Below are positions 1-8,933 of a stretch of DNA of 12,474 nucleotides, piece after piece. The notes under the pieces are model-generated. The model was not told the origin of the DNA, did not search any database, and was given only the letters and a program-made list of their open reading frames with translations. Position 1 is the stretch's first letter, and every line of letters starts with the position of its first letter. Source of the stretch: Thermohalobaculum sp039187815 (GTDB lineage Bacteria > Pseudomonadota > Alphaproteobacteria > Rhodobacterales > Rhodobacteraceae); contig JBCCZI010000125.1 of assembly GCA_039187815.1 (NCBI GenBank), positions 1 to 12,474 of the forward strand, read 5' to 3'. Position numbers and translations under genes: made by a program.

Positions 1-63
1 CCGCCGTGCGCGTGGGGCGGGGGGGGGGGGGTGGGGGCGGTGCCCCGGGCGGGGGGGACGCCG
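1..63. repeat. G-rich low-complexity tract downstream of the M20 gene
   Basis: This stretch holds a 13-base G run (19-31) flanked by further G runs (14-17, 33-37, 47-49, 51-57), so the plus strand could form a G-quadruplex. A short hairpin (GGGGC 34-38, GCCCC 42-46, loop GGT) lies about 20 bases beyond the stop codon of the minus-strand M20 gene and might help end its transcript, but no T tract follows it. I see no gene here. Part of the homopolymer could be a sequencing or contig-edge artefact. Confidence 0.5.
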
Positions 64-1227
64 CTATGCGCTACCTTCCTCGATCTGGCGCTCCAAGAAG
101 CCGTCGCAGGCCTCCAACTGCGCCAGGGCCACGAACTCATCGGCCTTGTGCGCCTGGGCAATCGCCCCGGGACCGCAGACCACCGTCGGGATCCCGGCCA
201 TCTGAGCAAAGAGCCCACCTTCGGTCGAATAGGCGACCTTCGAGTGTCCATTCTGTCCCGCAAGCCGCTTCACCAACGTCACCAGCGCTTGGTCCGGCGC
301 CGTCTCGAGCCCTGGGATATGGGAGTACGGTTCGAACACGATCTCGGCCTCTGGCGCCACGCCCTGCATCTCGGCACAGAGCCGATCCGCCTCGGCCTCG
401 ACCTCCGCCAGCAAGGCAAAGGGATCGTCGGCCCCCACGGCCCGAAACTCGAACTCGATCTCCGCCCGGTCCGGCACGATGTTGAGCTGGGTGCCGCCCC
501 AGAACCGCCCCACATGGGCCGTCGTATGCGCGACGTCATAGAGCGGATCGCGCGCACCCTCCACGGCCAGCCGCCGTCCGATCTCCGAGATCACCGTCAC
601 CAGCCGCGCCGCATATTCGGCCGCGTTCACCGCCTGGGGCGCCAGCGAGGAATGCCCCGTCCGCCCGCGCACCACCACCCGCTTCGAGAGCTTGTGCTTG
701 TGCCCCGTAACCACACCCATCTCGGTCGGCTCGCCGACGATGCAGCCCAAGGGGCGCACGGGCCAGTCCGCCATCTCGGCCAGCATCGGGCGCACGCCGA
801 CACAGCCCACCTCCTCGTCATAGGAGAACGCCAAATGGATCGGCCGTGCGAGCGGCGCGCCGACCATCCGCGGCACCGCCGCCAGAGCACAAGCCAGAAA
901 CCCCTTCATATCCGCCGCACCCCGGCCATAGAGCCGGCCATCCTCGATGCGCGGCTCGAAGGGATCCGAGCGCCAGTCCTGCCCCTCGACCGGCACCACA
1001 TCCGTGTGGCCCGAGAGCACATAGCCCGGCGCCTCGGCCGGCCCGATGCTGGCGACCAGCGAGGCCTTCTCCCCGCTCGCATCGGGCACCCGGTGCGAGG
1101 CCACGCCATGCTCGGCCAGATACCCCTCGACCCAGGCGATCAACGCCAGATTGCTGCGATGGCTGACGGTGTCGAAGGCGATCAGCCGGGCCAGGATCTC
1201 GGCCGAGGTCATCTGAGCAGCACGCAT
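64..1227 (-). CDS. argE: Acetylornithine deacetylase-type M20 metallopeptidase (ArgE family)
   Basis: This is a 387-residue zinc-dependent amidohydrolase of the M20 family, cytoplasmic, with no signal peptide. ArgE removes acetyl from N2-acetyl-L-ornithine to give ornithine in arginine synthesis, and relatives hydrolyse other acylated amino acids or dipeptides. Visible motifs are SGHTDVV (H74, D76), GRGAADMKG (shared metal ligand D106), the catalytic pair EE at 138-139, GEPTEM (E166) and a late metal-binding H360 in AQAHKADEF. The dimerisation 'lid' lies roughly at 175-290. The ATG at 1227 was chosen because GGAGG lies 4 bases upstream; the ATG five codons later has no Shine-Dalgarno. It diverges from a peptide ABC importer, so it may act on the imported substrate rather than in arginine synthesis. 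The family call is firm; the exact substrate is uncertain. Confidence 0.88.
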   Translation of the reverse strand: MRAAQMTSAEILARLIAFDTVSHRSNLALIAWVEGYLAEHGVASHRVPDASGEKASLVASIGPAEAPGYVLSGHTDVVPVEGQDWRSDPFEPRIEDGRLYGRGAADMKGFLACALAAVPRMVGAPLARPIHLAFSYDEEVGCVGVRPMLAEMADWPVRPLGCIVGEPTEMGVVTGHKHKLSKRVVVRGRTGHSSLAPQAVNAAEYAARLVTVISEIGRRLAVEGARDPLYDVAHTTAHVGRFWGGTQLNIVPDRAEIEFEFRAVGADDPFALLAEVEAEADRLCAEMQGVAPEAEIVFEPYSHIPGLETAPDQALVTLVKRLAGQNGHSKVAYSTEGGLFAQMAGIPTVVCGPGAIAQAHKADEFVALAQLEACDGFLERQIEEGSA

Positions 1228-1257
1228 GGGGCCTCCAGCCGGGGATCCGCGCCGGAA

Positions 1258-1284
1258 CGGGCGCCGTTTGGGTATAGGCGCCCG
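1258..1284. promoter_or_regulatory. Inverted repeat around a possible -10 of the M20 gene
   Basis: A perfect 8-bp inverted repeat, CGGGCGCC (1258-1265) and GGCGCCCG (1277-1284), is separated by 11 bases. On the minus strand the spacer contains TATACC (1276 down to 1271), which would suit a -10 box 43 bases before the M20 start codon. No good -35 is visible. A repressor site overlapping the promoter is an inference; the symmetry is directly visible. Confidence 0.4.
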
Positions 1285-1327
1285 CGAGCGTGGACGCCAG
1301 CCGCGCCCAAAGCCGGGTCGAGCCGCG

Positions 1328-1352
1328 ATTTTCCCCGCATCCTGGGGAAAAT
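1328..1352. promoter_or_regulatory. AT/C-rich inverted repeat upstream of the importer operon, operator candidate
   Basis: ATTTTCCCC (1328-1336) and GGGGAAAAT (1344-1352) form a perfect 9-bp dyad with a 7-base spacer, in the gap between the divergent M20 gene and the importer operon. Its A/T arms stand out from the GC-rich surroundings, as binding sites often do. It lies about 70 bases before the binding-protein start codon. No regulator gene is present in the window, so the bound protein is unknown. Confidence 0.4.
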
Positions 1353-1422
1353 TGGCGTTGCTCGGCGCGCCGGGGCGGATAGTCTCACCCATAGGACGCT
1401 CAAATCGACAGGGAGAACAGTC

Positions 1423-3015
1423 ATGTCCGGCCTCCGTTCAACGCTCCTCGCCTCTGCCGCCGCCCTGGCGATGGCCGGCGCGGTCTCGACCTCGGCCAGC
1501 GCCGAGGCGATCACCATCGGGATCGCCTCCGAGCCCACGGCGATGGACCCGCATTTCCACAATCTCGGGCCCAACAACGCCATGAGCCGGCATGTCTATG
1601 ACAACTTGATCCTGCAGAACGCGCGCCAGCAGCTCCAGCCGGGCCTGGCCGTGGAATGGGGCCCGATCGACGACACGACCTGGGAATTCAAGCTGCGCGA
1701 GGGCGTGAGCTTCCACGACGGCTCGGCCTTTGATGCGGACGACGTCGTCTGTTCGTTCGAGCGGGCGCCGAATGTGCCGAACTCACCTTCGAGCTTTGCG
1801 ACCTACACCAAGGGCAAGACGGTCGAGAAGGTCGACGCCTTCACGGTGCACATCAAGACGGCCGATCCCTATCCGCTGATGGCGAACGATGTCTCCACCA
1901 TCCCGATCGTCTCGAGCGAGACCGGCTGCGGCGCCACCACCGAACAGTTCAACGACGGCTCGGCCGCCATCGGCACCGGTCCTTTCAAGTTCACCAGCTA
2001 TTCGCCGGGCGACAGCATCGTGCTCGAGGCCAATGCCGGCTATTGGGGCGGCGCGCCGTCCTGGTCGAGCGTGACCTTCAAGCCGATCAAGGCCGGCCCC
2101 GCGCGGGTTGCCGCCCTGCTGGCGGGCGATGTGGACCTGATCTCGGGCGTGCCGACCACCGACATCACGACCCTGGCGGGCAATGACGATGTGACGCTCA
2201 GCCAAGGGCCGTCGAACCGGGTGATCTATCTGCACCTCGACCACGATCGCGCCGACAGCCCGTTCGTCAAGGCCAATGGCGGCGGCGCCATCGAGAACCC
2301 GCTCCGCGATGTGCGCGTGCGCACCGCCATCTCGAAAGCCATCAACCGCGATGCAATCGTCGAGCGCGTGATGGAAGGCGTCGCGATCAAGGCTGGACAG
2401 CTGCTGCCCGAGGGCTTTTTCGGCGTCTCGGACAAGCTTGAGCCGGTCGCCTACGACCCCGACGGCGCCAAGGCGCTGCTGGCCGAGGCAGGTGTGGGCG
2501 ACGGCTTTGAGCTGACGATCCACGGGCCGAACGACCGCTATATCAACGATGCGAAGATCGCTGAGGCGATCGGCCAGATGCTGACCCGCATCGGTATCAA
2601 GACCCAGGTCGAGACCATGCCCCGCTCGGTCTACTTCAAGCGCGCGAGCCGCGGCGGGCCGAACGACACGCCCGAGTTCAGCTTCATCCTGGTCGGTTGG
2701 GGTGCGGGCTCTGGCGAGGCCTCCTCGCCGCTCAAATCGCTGATCCACACCCATGATCCGGACCAGGGCTTCGGCGCTTCGAACCGTGGCCGGTATTCCA
2801 GCCCGGAGGTGGACGCGACCATCGAGGAGGCCCTGCGCACCGTCGAGGATGCCGACCGCCAGGCGCTGTTGGCCAAGGCGACCGAGCTTGCCATCGAGGA
2901 CGCGGCCATCATCCCGCTGCACTACCAGGTCAACACCTGGGGCGCGAAGAAGGGCCTGAAATACGTCGCGCGCACCGATGAGTACACGCTGGCCATCGGC
3001 GTGGTTAAGGAATAA
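1423..3015 (+). CDS. Periplasmic solute-binding protein of a Dpp/Opp-type ABC importer (family 5, DppA-like)
   Basis: This 530-residue protein is the extracytoplasmic receptor that delivers peptide-like substrates to the permease encoded downstream. A Sec signal peptide is visible: positive N-terminus, hydrophobic core at about residues 7-21, and an ASA cleavage site at 25-27 before mature EAITIGIA. Family-5 features follow: PTAMDPHFHN, HVYDNLI, LQPGLAVEW, WEFKLREGVSFHDG, then TGPFKF and the late VRTAISKAINRDAIVERVM block. The length is typical. The ATG at 1423 is set by GGGAG 7 bases upstream and by the signal peptide beginning there; the reading frame stays open far upstream only as a shadow of the M20 gene. 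It is the first gene of the importer operon. Substrate could be dipeptides, longer peptides, glutathione or similar. Confidence 0.93.
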   Translation: MSGLRSTLLASAAALAMAGAVSTSASAEAITIGIASEPTAMDPHFHNLGPNNAMSRHVYDNLILQNARQQLQPGLAVEWGPIDDTTWEFKLREGVSFHDGSAFDADDVVCSFERAPNVPNSPSSFATYTKGKTVEKVDAFTVHIKTADPYPLMANDVSTIPIVSSETGCGATTEQFNDGSAAIGTGPFKFTSYSPGDSIVLEANAGYWGGAPSWSSVTFKPIKAGPARVAALLAGDVDLISGVPTTDITTLAGNDDVTLSQGPSNRVIYLHLDHDRADSPFVKANGGGAIENPLRDVRVRTAISKAINRDAIVERVMEGVAIKAGQLLPEGFFGVSDKLEPVAYDPDGAKALLAEAGVGDGFELTIHGPNDRYINDAKIAEAIGQMLTRIGIKTQVETMPRSVYFKRASRGGPNDTPEFSFILVGWGAGSGEASSPLKSLIHTHDPDQGFGASNRGRYSSPEVDATIEEALRTVEDADRQALLAKATELAIEDAAIIPLHYQVNTWGAKKGLKYVARTDEYTLAIGVVKE

Positions 3016-3025
3016 GCGCAGGGGC

Positions 3026-3045
3026 GGGGGCCGTGCGCGGCCCCC
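3026..3045 (+). terminator. Intercistronic hairpin between binding-protein and permease genes
   Basis: GGGGGCCG (3026-3033) and CGGCCCCC (3038-3045) form a perfect 8-bp stem with a TGCG loop, starting 10 bases after the binding-protein stop codon. There is no T tract, so it more likely stabilises the upstream mRNA or partly attenuates transcription than fully terminates it. Such a hairpin would give more receptor than permease, as is common in binding-protein operons. Confidence 0.6.
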
Positions 3046-3064
3046 TCACCGACCCGGCACAACC

Positions 3065-4042
3065 ATGACCGTTTTCATCATCCGGCGCCTGATGCAGGCG
3101 GTCGTCGTGGTCTTCTTGATGTCGCTGATCGTCTTTTTCGGCGTCAACGTCGTGGGCGATCCGGTGGACATGCTGGTCAGCCCCGAGGCGGACCAGGCCG
3201 AGATCGAGCGCACCATCCGCGCCTTTGGCCTAGACCGGCCTATCTGGGAGCAATATCTGCGCTTTCTCGGCGGCATCGCCGAGGGCGATCTCGGGCGCTC
3301 GTTCATCTTTGGCGAGCCGGCGCTGAAGCTGATCCTGCACCATATGCCGGCGACCATCGAGCTGGCGCTGGCGGCGCTGACGCTCTCGATCGTGTTCGGC
3401 ATCCCGCTCGGGCTCTATGCTGGGCTCTATCCCAAGCACCGGGCGAGCAAGGCGATCATGGCGGGCTCGATCTTCGGCTTCTCGCTGCCGACCTTTTGGG
3501 TCGGGCTGATGATGATCATGGTCTTCGCGGTCTATCTCGGCTGGCTGCCTTCGACCGGGCGAGGCGATACGGCGGTGTTTCTCGGCATCGAGTCGAGCCT
3601 CTTCACCGCCGATGGGCTCAGCCACCTCGCTATGCCGGCGACCAATCTGGCGCTGACCAATATCTCGTTGGTGATCCGTCTCACGCGCGCCGGCACGGCC
3701 GAGGTGATGCACCAGGACTATATCAAGTTCGCCCGCGCCAAAGGGTTGCCGCGGGGGCGAATCGTCTCGGTCCATCTGATGCGCAACATCCTGATCCCGG
3801 TGGTCACAGTGCTGGGGCTCGAATTCGGCAGCCTCCTTGCCTTCTCGGTGGTGACCGAGACGATCTTTGCCTGGCCCGGCATGGGCAAGCTCTTGATCGA
3901 CAGCCTGCTGCAGCTCGATCGGCCCGTGGTGGTTGCCTATCTGATGATCATCGTCGCGCTGTTCGTGGTGATCAACCTTGTGGTCGACATCCTCTATTCG
4001 CTGCTGGACCCCCGCGTGCGGCTGAAGGACCAGGGCCAGTGA
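3065..4042 (+). CDS. ABC importer permease, DppB/OppB type
   Basis: This 325-residue inner-membrane protein is one of two permease subunits of the peptide importer. It has an N-terminal membrane anchor (about residues 2-28), the usual extracytoplasmic segment with GLDRPIWEQYLRFL at about 55-68 and GDLGRSF, and five more hydrophobic segments. The coupling (EAA) loop DYIKFARAKGLP at about 219-229 contacts the ATPases. It ends in the family-typical YSLLDPRVRLK. The ATG at 3065 fits the conserved N-terminus, but no Shine-Dalgarno is visible before it. Because the intercistronic hairpin lies just upstream, translation may depend on RNA structure or on re-initiation. Confidence 0.92.
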   Translation: MTVFIIRRLMQAVVVVFLMSLIVFFGVNVVGDPVDMLVSPEADQAEIERTIRAFGLDRPIWEQYLRFLGGIAEGDLGRSFIFGEPALKLILHHMPATIELALAALTLSIVFGIPLGLYAGLYPKHRASKAIMAGSIFGFSLPTFWVGLMMIMVFAVYLGWLPSTGRGDTAVFLGIESSLFTADGLSHLAMPATNLALTNISLVIRLTRAGTAEVMHQDYIKFARAKGLPRGRIVSVHLMRNILIPVVTVLGLEFGSLLAFSVVTETIFAWPGMGKLLIDSLLQLDRPVVVAYLMIIVALFVVINLVVDILYSLLDPRVRLKDQGQ

Positions 4043-4171
4043 CCGTACTGCCCCTCTATCCCGGCGCTCCTGGCGCTGGCCGGCGTGATCGATGCGATCG
4101 GTCACGGCGACCTGAACCTGTTCGTGGGTTCGGGCCACACGGGTTTGCTCAGCATCGAGGTGCATCTGTGA
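4039..4171 (+). pseudogene. Possible 43-codon small gene between the permease genes, broken by a one-base shift
   Basis: A GTG at 4039 overlaps the upstream permease stop as GTGA and opens a frame reading VTVLPLYP. From 4064 onward the frame with coding-like G/C third positions is a different one: it reads ALLALAGVIDAIGHG, later LLSIEVHL, and stops at TGA 4169-4171, three bases before the next gene's Shine-Dalgarno. Skipping one G near 4063 joins the two into one 43-residue protein with a hydrophobic start. As it stands, the second frame has only an internal GTG (4085), giving 28 residues. I do not recognise the product. Options are a recently broken small gene, a sequencing error, or a real 28-residue ORF. 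Confidence 0.35.
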
Positions 4172-4184
4172 CCGGAGCACACCC

Positions 4185-5077
4185 ATGACCGACGCTGCTC
4201 AGCCGCGGGTCGAGACGCCCTTTGCCCGCTTTGTCTCGGAGTTTGCCGAGAGCCGGATCGCGGTCGTGGCGCTGGTCGTGTTGGTGACAATCATCGGGCT
4301 GGCGCTGCTCGCCCCCTGGATCACGCCGCAAGACCCCTATGACCTCGGCCAGGTCGATGTGCTTGACGGCAAGCTGCCGCCGGGGTCCGAGGCCTTTGCC
4401 GGCTACACCATGTGGCTCGGCTCGGATGGTTCGGGGCGCGATCTCTACTCGGCGATCCTCTACGGCCTACGAATCTCGCTGGCCGTCGGGGTCACCTCCG
4501 GACTGATCGCACTGGTGCTCGGCATGGCGATCGGGTTGGTGGCGGCCTATGCTGGCGGGCGCGTCGATGCGGCGATCATGCGGCTGGTGGATCTGCAGCT
4601 CTCCTTTCCCGCAGCGCTGGTCGCGCTGATGCTGGTGGCGGTGCTCGGGCGCGGCATCGACAAGATCGTCATCGCCCTGGTGGTGGCGCAATGGGCCTAT
4701 TACGCCCGAACGGTCCGCGCCTCGGCCCTGGTCGAGAGCGCCAAGGAATATGTCGAAGCCGCCCGCTGCCTTGGCCTCAGCCACACCCGTGTGATCTTCC
4801 GCCATGTCCTGCCCAACTGCATGGCGCCGCTGATTGTGGTCGGCACGGTGCAGGTGGCCTCGGCCATCGCGCTCGAAGCCACGCTGTCGTTTCTGGGCGT
4901 GGGACTGCGCCAGACCGAGCCCTCTCTCGGCGTGCTGATCTCGAACGGTTTTGAGTACATGATGTCCGGGCGCTACTGGATCAGCTTCTTTCCCGGCATC
5001 GCGCTGCTGGTCACCATCGTCTCGATCAACCTGGTGGGAGATCAGTTGCGCGACGTGCTGAACCCGAGGCTGAAGCG

Positions 5078-5081
<4 letters not shown>
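4185..5081 (+). CDS. ABC importer permease, DppC/OppC type
   Basis: This 298-residue inner-membrane protein is the second permease subunit. An N-terminal transmembrane segment (about 25-45) is followed by the family hallmark LGSDGSGRDLYSAILYG (78-94) and then by a five-segment transport core. The EAA loop EYVEAARCLGLSHTRVIFRH (188-207) and the C-terminal LVGDQLRDVLNPRLK are typical of DppC/OppC. The ATG at 4185 has GGAG 7 bases upstream. Its stop overlaps the following ATPase start as ATGA, implying translational coupling. It is separated from the DppB-like gene by 142 bases, which is unusually wide for this operon. Confidence 0.92.
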
Positions 5082-7044
<1,963 letters not shown>

Positions 7045-7045
7045 G

Positions 7046-7074
7046 GCCAGTCCAGGGCAAGCCGGACGCTTGGC
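7046..7074. terminator. Weak hairpin between the converging importer and pqq operons
   Basis: The 36-base gap between the DppF-like stop and the pqqE stop contains GCCAGTCC (7046-7053), pairing with GGAC (7064-7067) and TGGC (7071-7074) around a 3-base bulge. There is no T tract on either strand. It could serve as a weak two-way terminator, or the two operons may simply be read into each other. Confidence 0.25.
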
Positions 7075-7080
7075 GTGGGC

Positions 7081-8193
7081 TCAGGACGCAGTCTTGTGCG
7101 TGGCGGACGGCGCCTGGGGGCTGACGCGATAGCGCAGGGGATCGCTCCCCGCAGCCGCAACCTCGGCCAGGGCCACCACTTCGGCGTGGCGGGGCGATTT
7201 GGAGCAAATCGGGTCCGTGGCCGCCGCATCTCCCGCCAGCGCCATGGCCTGGCAGCGACAGCCGCCCTTGTCGAGCGCGCGCCGCTCGCAAGACCGGCAA
7301 GGCTCTTGCATCCAGTCCTCGCCACGATAGGCGTTGAAGGCGGCGCTCTCGTACCAGATCTCGGCCAGCGGCAGCGCCTGCACGCTGTCAAAACGCAGGC
7401 CCGGGATGCTCTGGGCGGCATGGCAGGGCAGCACCAGACCCTCGGGTGTCACGTTCAACCCGGTCGAGCCCCAGCCGCCCATGCACGCCTTGGGATAGGT
7501 CGCATGGTAGTCCGGCGGGACGAAGTCGATGACCAACCGCCCGCGCAGGCGCGCCCGCGCCTCGGCCACCGTGGTGCGCGCGGTCTCGGCCTGGGCCCGC
7601 GTCGGCATCAGCGCCGCTTTGTTGGCCGCCGCCCAGCCGTGGAACTGCACACAGGCGACCTCGATGCGCCGGGCGCCGAGGCGCTCAGCCATCCCGATGG
7701 CCTGGGGCAGCGAGGCGAGGTTCAACCGGTGCATCACTGCGTTGATGGTCAGCGGAAAGCCACGTGCGGCGATCCATTCGGCGACCTGCATCTTGCGCTG
7801 AAAGCCGCCCTTATAGCCGCCGATGCGGTCGGCCATGGCCGCCTCGGTGCCCTGGAGCGAGAGTTGGATATGATCGAGCCCCGCCTCCTCGAGGTCGCGC
7901 AGCCGCGCCTCGGTCAGCCCGATCCCGGAGGTGATCAGATTGGTGTAGAGCCCGGCCTCGGCCGCCGCCCGGGTCAGGGCCACCAAATCGCGGCGCGAGG
8001 CCGGCTCGCAGCCCGAGAGGTGCAGCTGCAGCACCCCGAGCGCTGCGGCCTCGCGGAACACCCGCGCCCAGGTTTGGGTGTCGAGCTCGGCCTGGCGGGC
8101 CGTCAGCTCGAGCGGGTTCGAGCAATAGGGGCACGACAGTGGGCAGCGATGCGTGAGCTCCGCCAGCATCGAGATGGGAGCGGGCGTGGTCAC
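7081..8193 (-). CDS. pqqE: PQQ biosynthesis radical SAM enzyme PqqE
   Basis: This 370-residue cytoplasmic radical SAM/SPASM enzyme forms the carbon-carbon bond between the Glu and Tyr side chains of PqqA, the first step in PQQ synthesis. The SAM-cluster motif CPLSCPYC gives C17, C21 and C24. SPASM-region cysteines follow at C237 (in the PqqE signature CMGGWG), 257, 299, 302, 312, 314 and 330, with D308 in ALDKGGCRC. The start is GTG at 8193, overlapping the pqqC stop as GTGA and preceded by AGGGGGA. The frame is open further upstream only as a pqqC shadow. An oddity is SGCEP (60-64) where the SAM-binding GGEP motif is expected. No pqqD lies before it and no PqqD domain is fused to it. The family call is firm. 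Confidence 0.95.
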   Translation of the reverse strand: MTTPAPISMLAELTHRCPLSCPYCSNPLELTARQAELDTQTWARVFREAAALGVLQLHLSGCEPASRRDLVALTRAAAEAGLYTNLITSGIGLTEARLRDLEEAGLDHIQLSLQGTEAAMADRIGGYKGGFQRKMQVAEWIAARGFPLTINAVMHRLNLASLPQAIGMAERLGARRIEVACVQFHGWAAANKAALMPTRAQAETARTTVAEARARLRGRLVIDFVPPDYHATYPKACMGGWGSTGLNVTPEGLVLPCHAAQSIPGLRFDSVQALPLAEIWYESAAFNAYRGEDWMQEPCRSCERRALDKGGCRCQAMALAGDAAATDPICSKSPRHAEVVALAEVAAAGSDPLRYRVSPQAPSATHKTAS

Positions 8194-8933
8194 GCCGCGT
8201 CCCCCTGGGCAAGCCCCGTGCCCGGCTGCCAAGCGCCCGGCGGAACGCGCGCAGGCTCCACATAAGCGGCCCAGAGCGCGTCGAGCTGGGCCCACAGCAC
8301 ATCCGTCTTGAAGGTCAGCGCCGCCGCAGCGGCGTCCTGTTTCTCGGCCGTGTCCGCATGGTCGAGCACCCAAGCCAGGCCAAAGGCCACATCCCGCGGC
8401 GCCTCATCGAGCCGGCGCTGGAAATAGGCGATGCTGCGCTCGTTCGCAAAGGCGTAATGGGCGAGCAGCCCCTCGATCCGCTGCTTGTGGATCTTGGGCG
8501 CGAACAGCTCGGTCAGCGAGGAGGCCACCGCCTCGAGCAAGGTCTTTTCGCGCACAAAGCGCACATAGGCATCGACGGCAAAGCGTGTCGCCGGCAGCAC
8601 GCCCTCGGCGCTCGCCACATAGTCCGGATCGAGGCCCACCGCTTCGGCCAGGCGCAGCCAGCGGGCGATGCCGCCCTCGCGCTCGTCCGAGCCGTCGTGG
8701 TCCTCGATGCGCCGTCGCCAGGCCCGCCGCAGCGCAGGGTCCTCGACACGGCTGAGGAAGGCCGCGTCCTTCATGGGGATCCGGCTTTGGTAGTAAAACC
8801 GGTTGATGACCCAGGCGCGCACCTCGTCCGGCGCGCAGTCCCCGCCATGGAGGCGCGCATGGAACGGATGGCGGTCGTGATAGCGGGTGGCCCCGATCTC
8901 GCGCAGTCTGGCCTCGAATGCCTCGCGGGTCAT
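8190..8933 (-). CDS. pqqC: Pyrroloquinoline-quinone synthase PqqC
   Basis: This 247-residue cofactorless oxidase carries out the last step of PQQ synthesis, closing the ring and oxidising the AHQQ intermediate by eight electrons with O2. The known active-site set appears at a constant offset of five from the Klebsiella enzyme: Y18, H19, R45, Q49 (in NRFYYQSR), R75, H79 (RIEDHDG), H149, Y170, R174 and K209. It is predicted fully active. The length is that of stand-alone PqqC. The C-terminus ends shortly after PPGAW, so it is not a PqqC-PqqD fusion. The ATG at 8933 overlaps the pqqB stop as ATGA, with GGAG 8 bases upstream inside pqqB. Confidence 0.96.
   Translation of the reverse strand: MTREAFEARLREIGATRYHDRHPFHARLHGGDCAPDEVRAWVINRFYYQSRIPMKDAAFLSRVEDPALRRAWRRRIEDHDGSDEREGGIARWLRLAEAVGLDPDYVASAEGVLPATRFAVDAYVRFVREKTLLEAVASSLTELFAPKIHKQRIEGLLAHYAFANERSIAYFQRRLDEAPRDVAFGLAWVLDHADTAEKQDAAAAALTFKTDVLWAQLDALWAAYVEPARVPPGAWQPGTGLAQGDAA

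Noticed and set aside
1352..1383. Promoter for the importer operon (TTGGCG ... GATAGT)
   Set aside because: The spacing would be 20 bases and both boxes are weak, so I do not annotate it.
31..1422. Very long plus-strand open frame running into the binding-protein gene
   Set aside because: It is the antisense shadow of the M20 gene in GC-rich DNA. The signal peptide and Shine-Dalgarno place the true start at 1423.
3496..4188. 230-residue plus-strand frame across the DppB-like gene and the following gap
   Set aside because: Most of it is a shadow with poor third-position bias. Only its last part, from GTG 4039, is of interest and is treated as part of the broken small gene.
8194..8373. N-terminal 60-residue extension of PqqE, considered as a fused PqqD
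   Set aside because: It is the shadow of the pqqC 3' end and contains nothing resembling PqqD.
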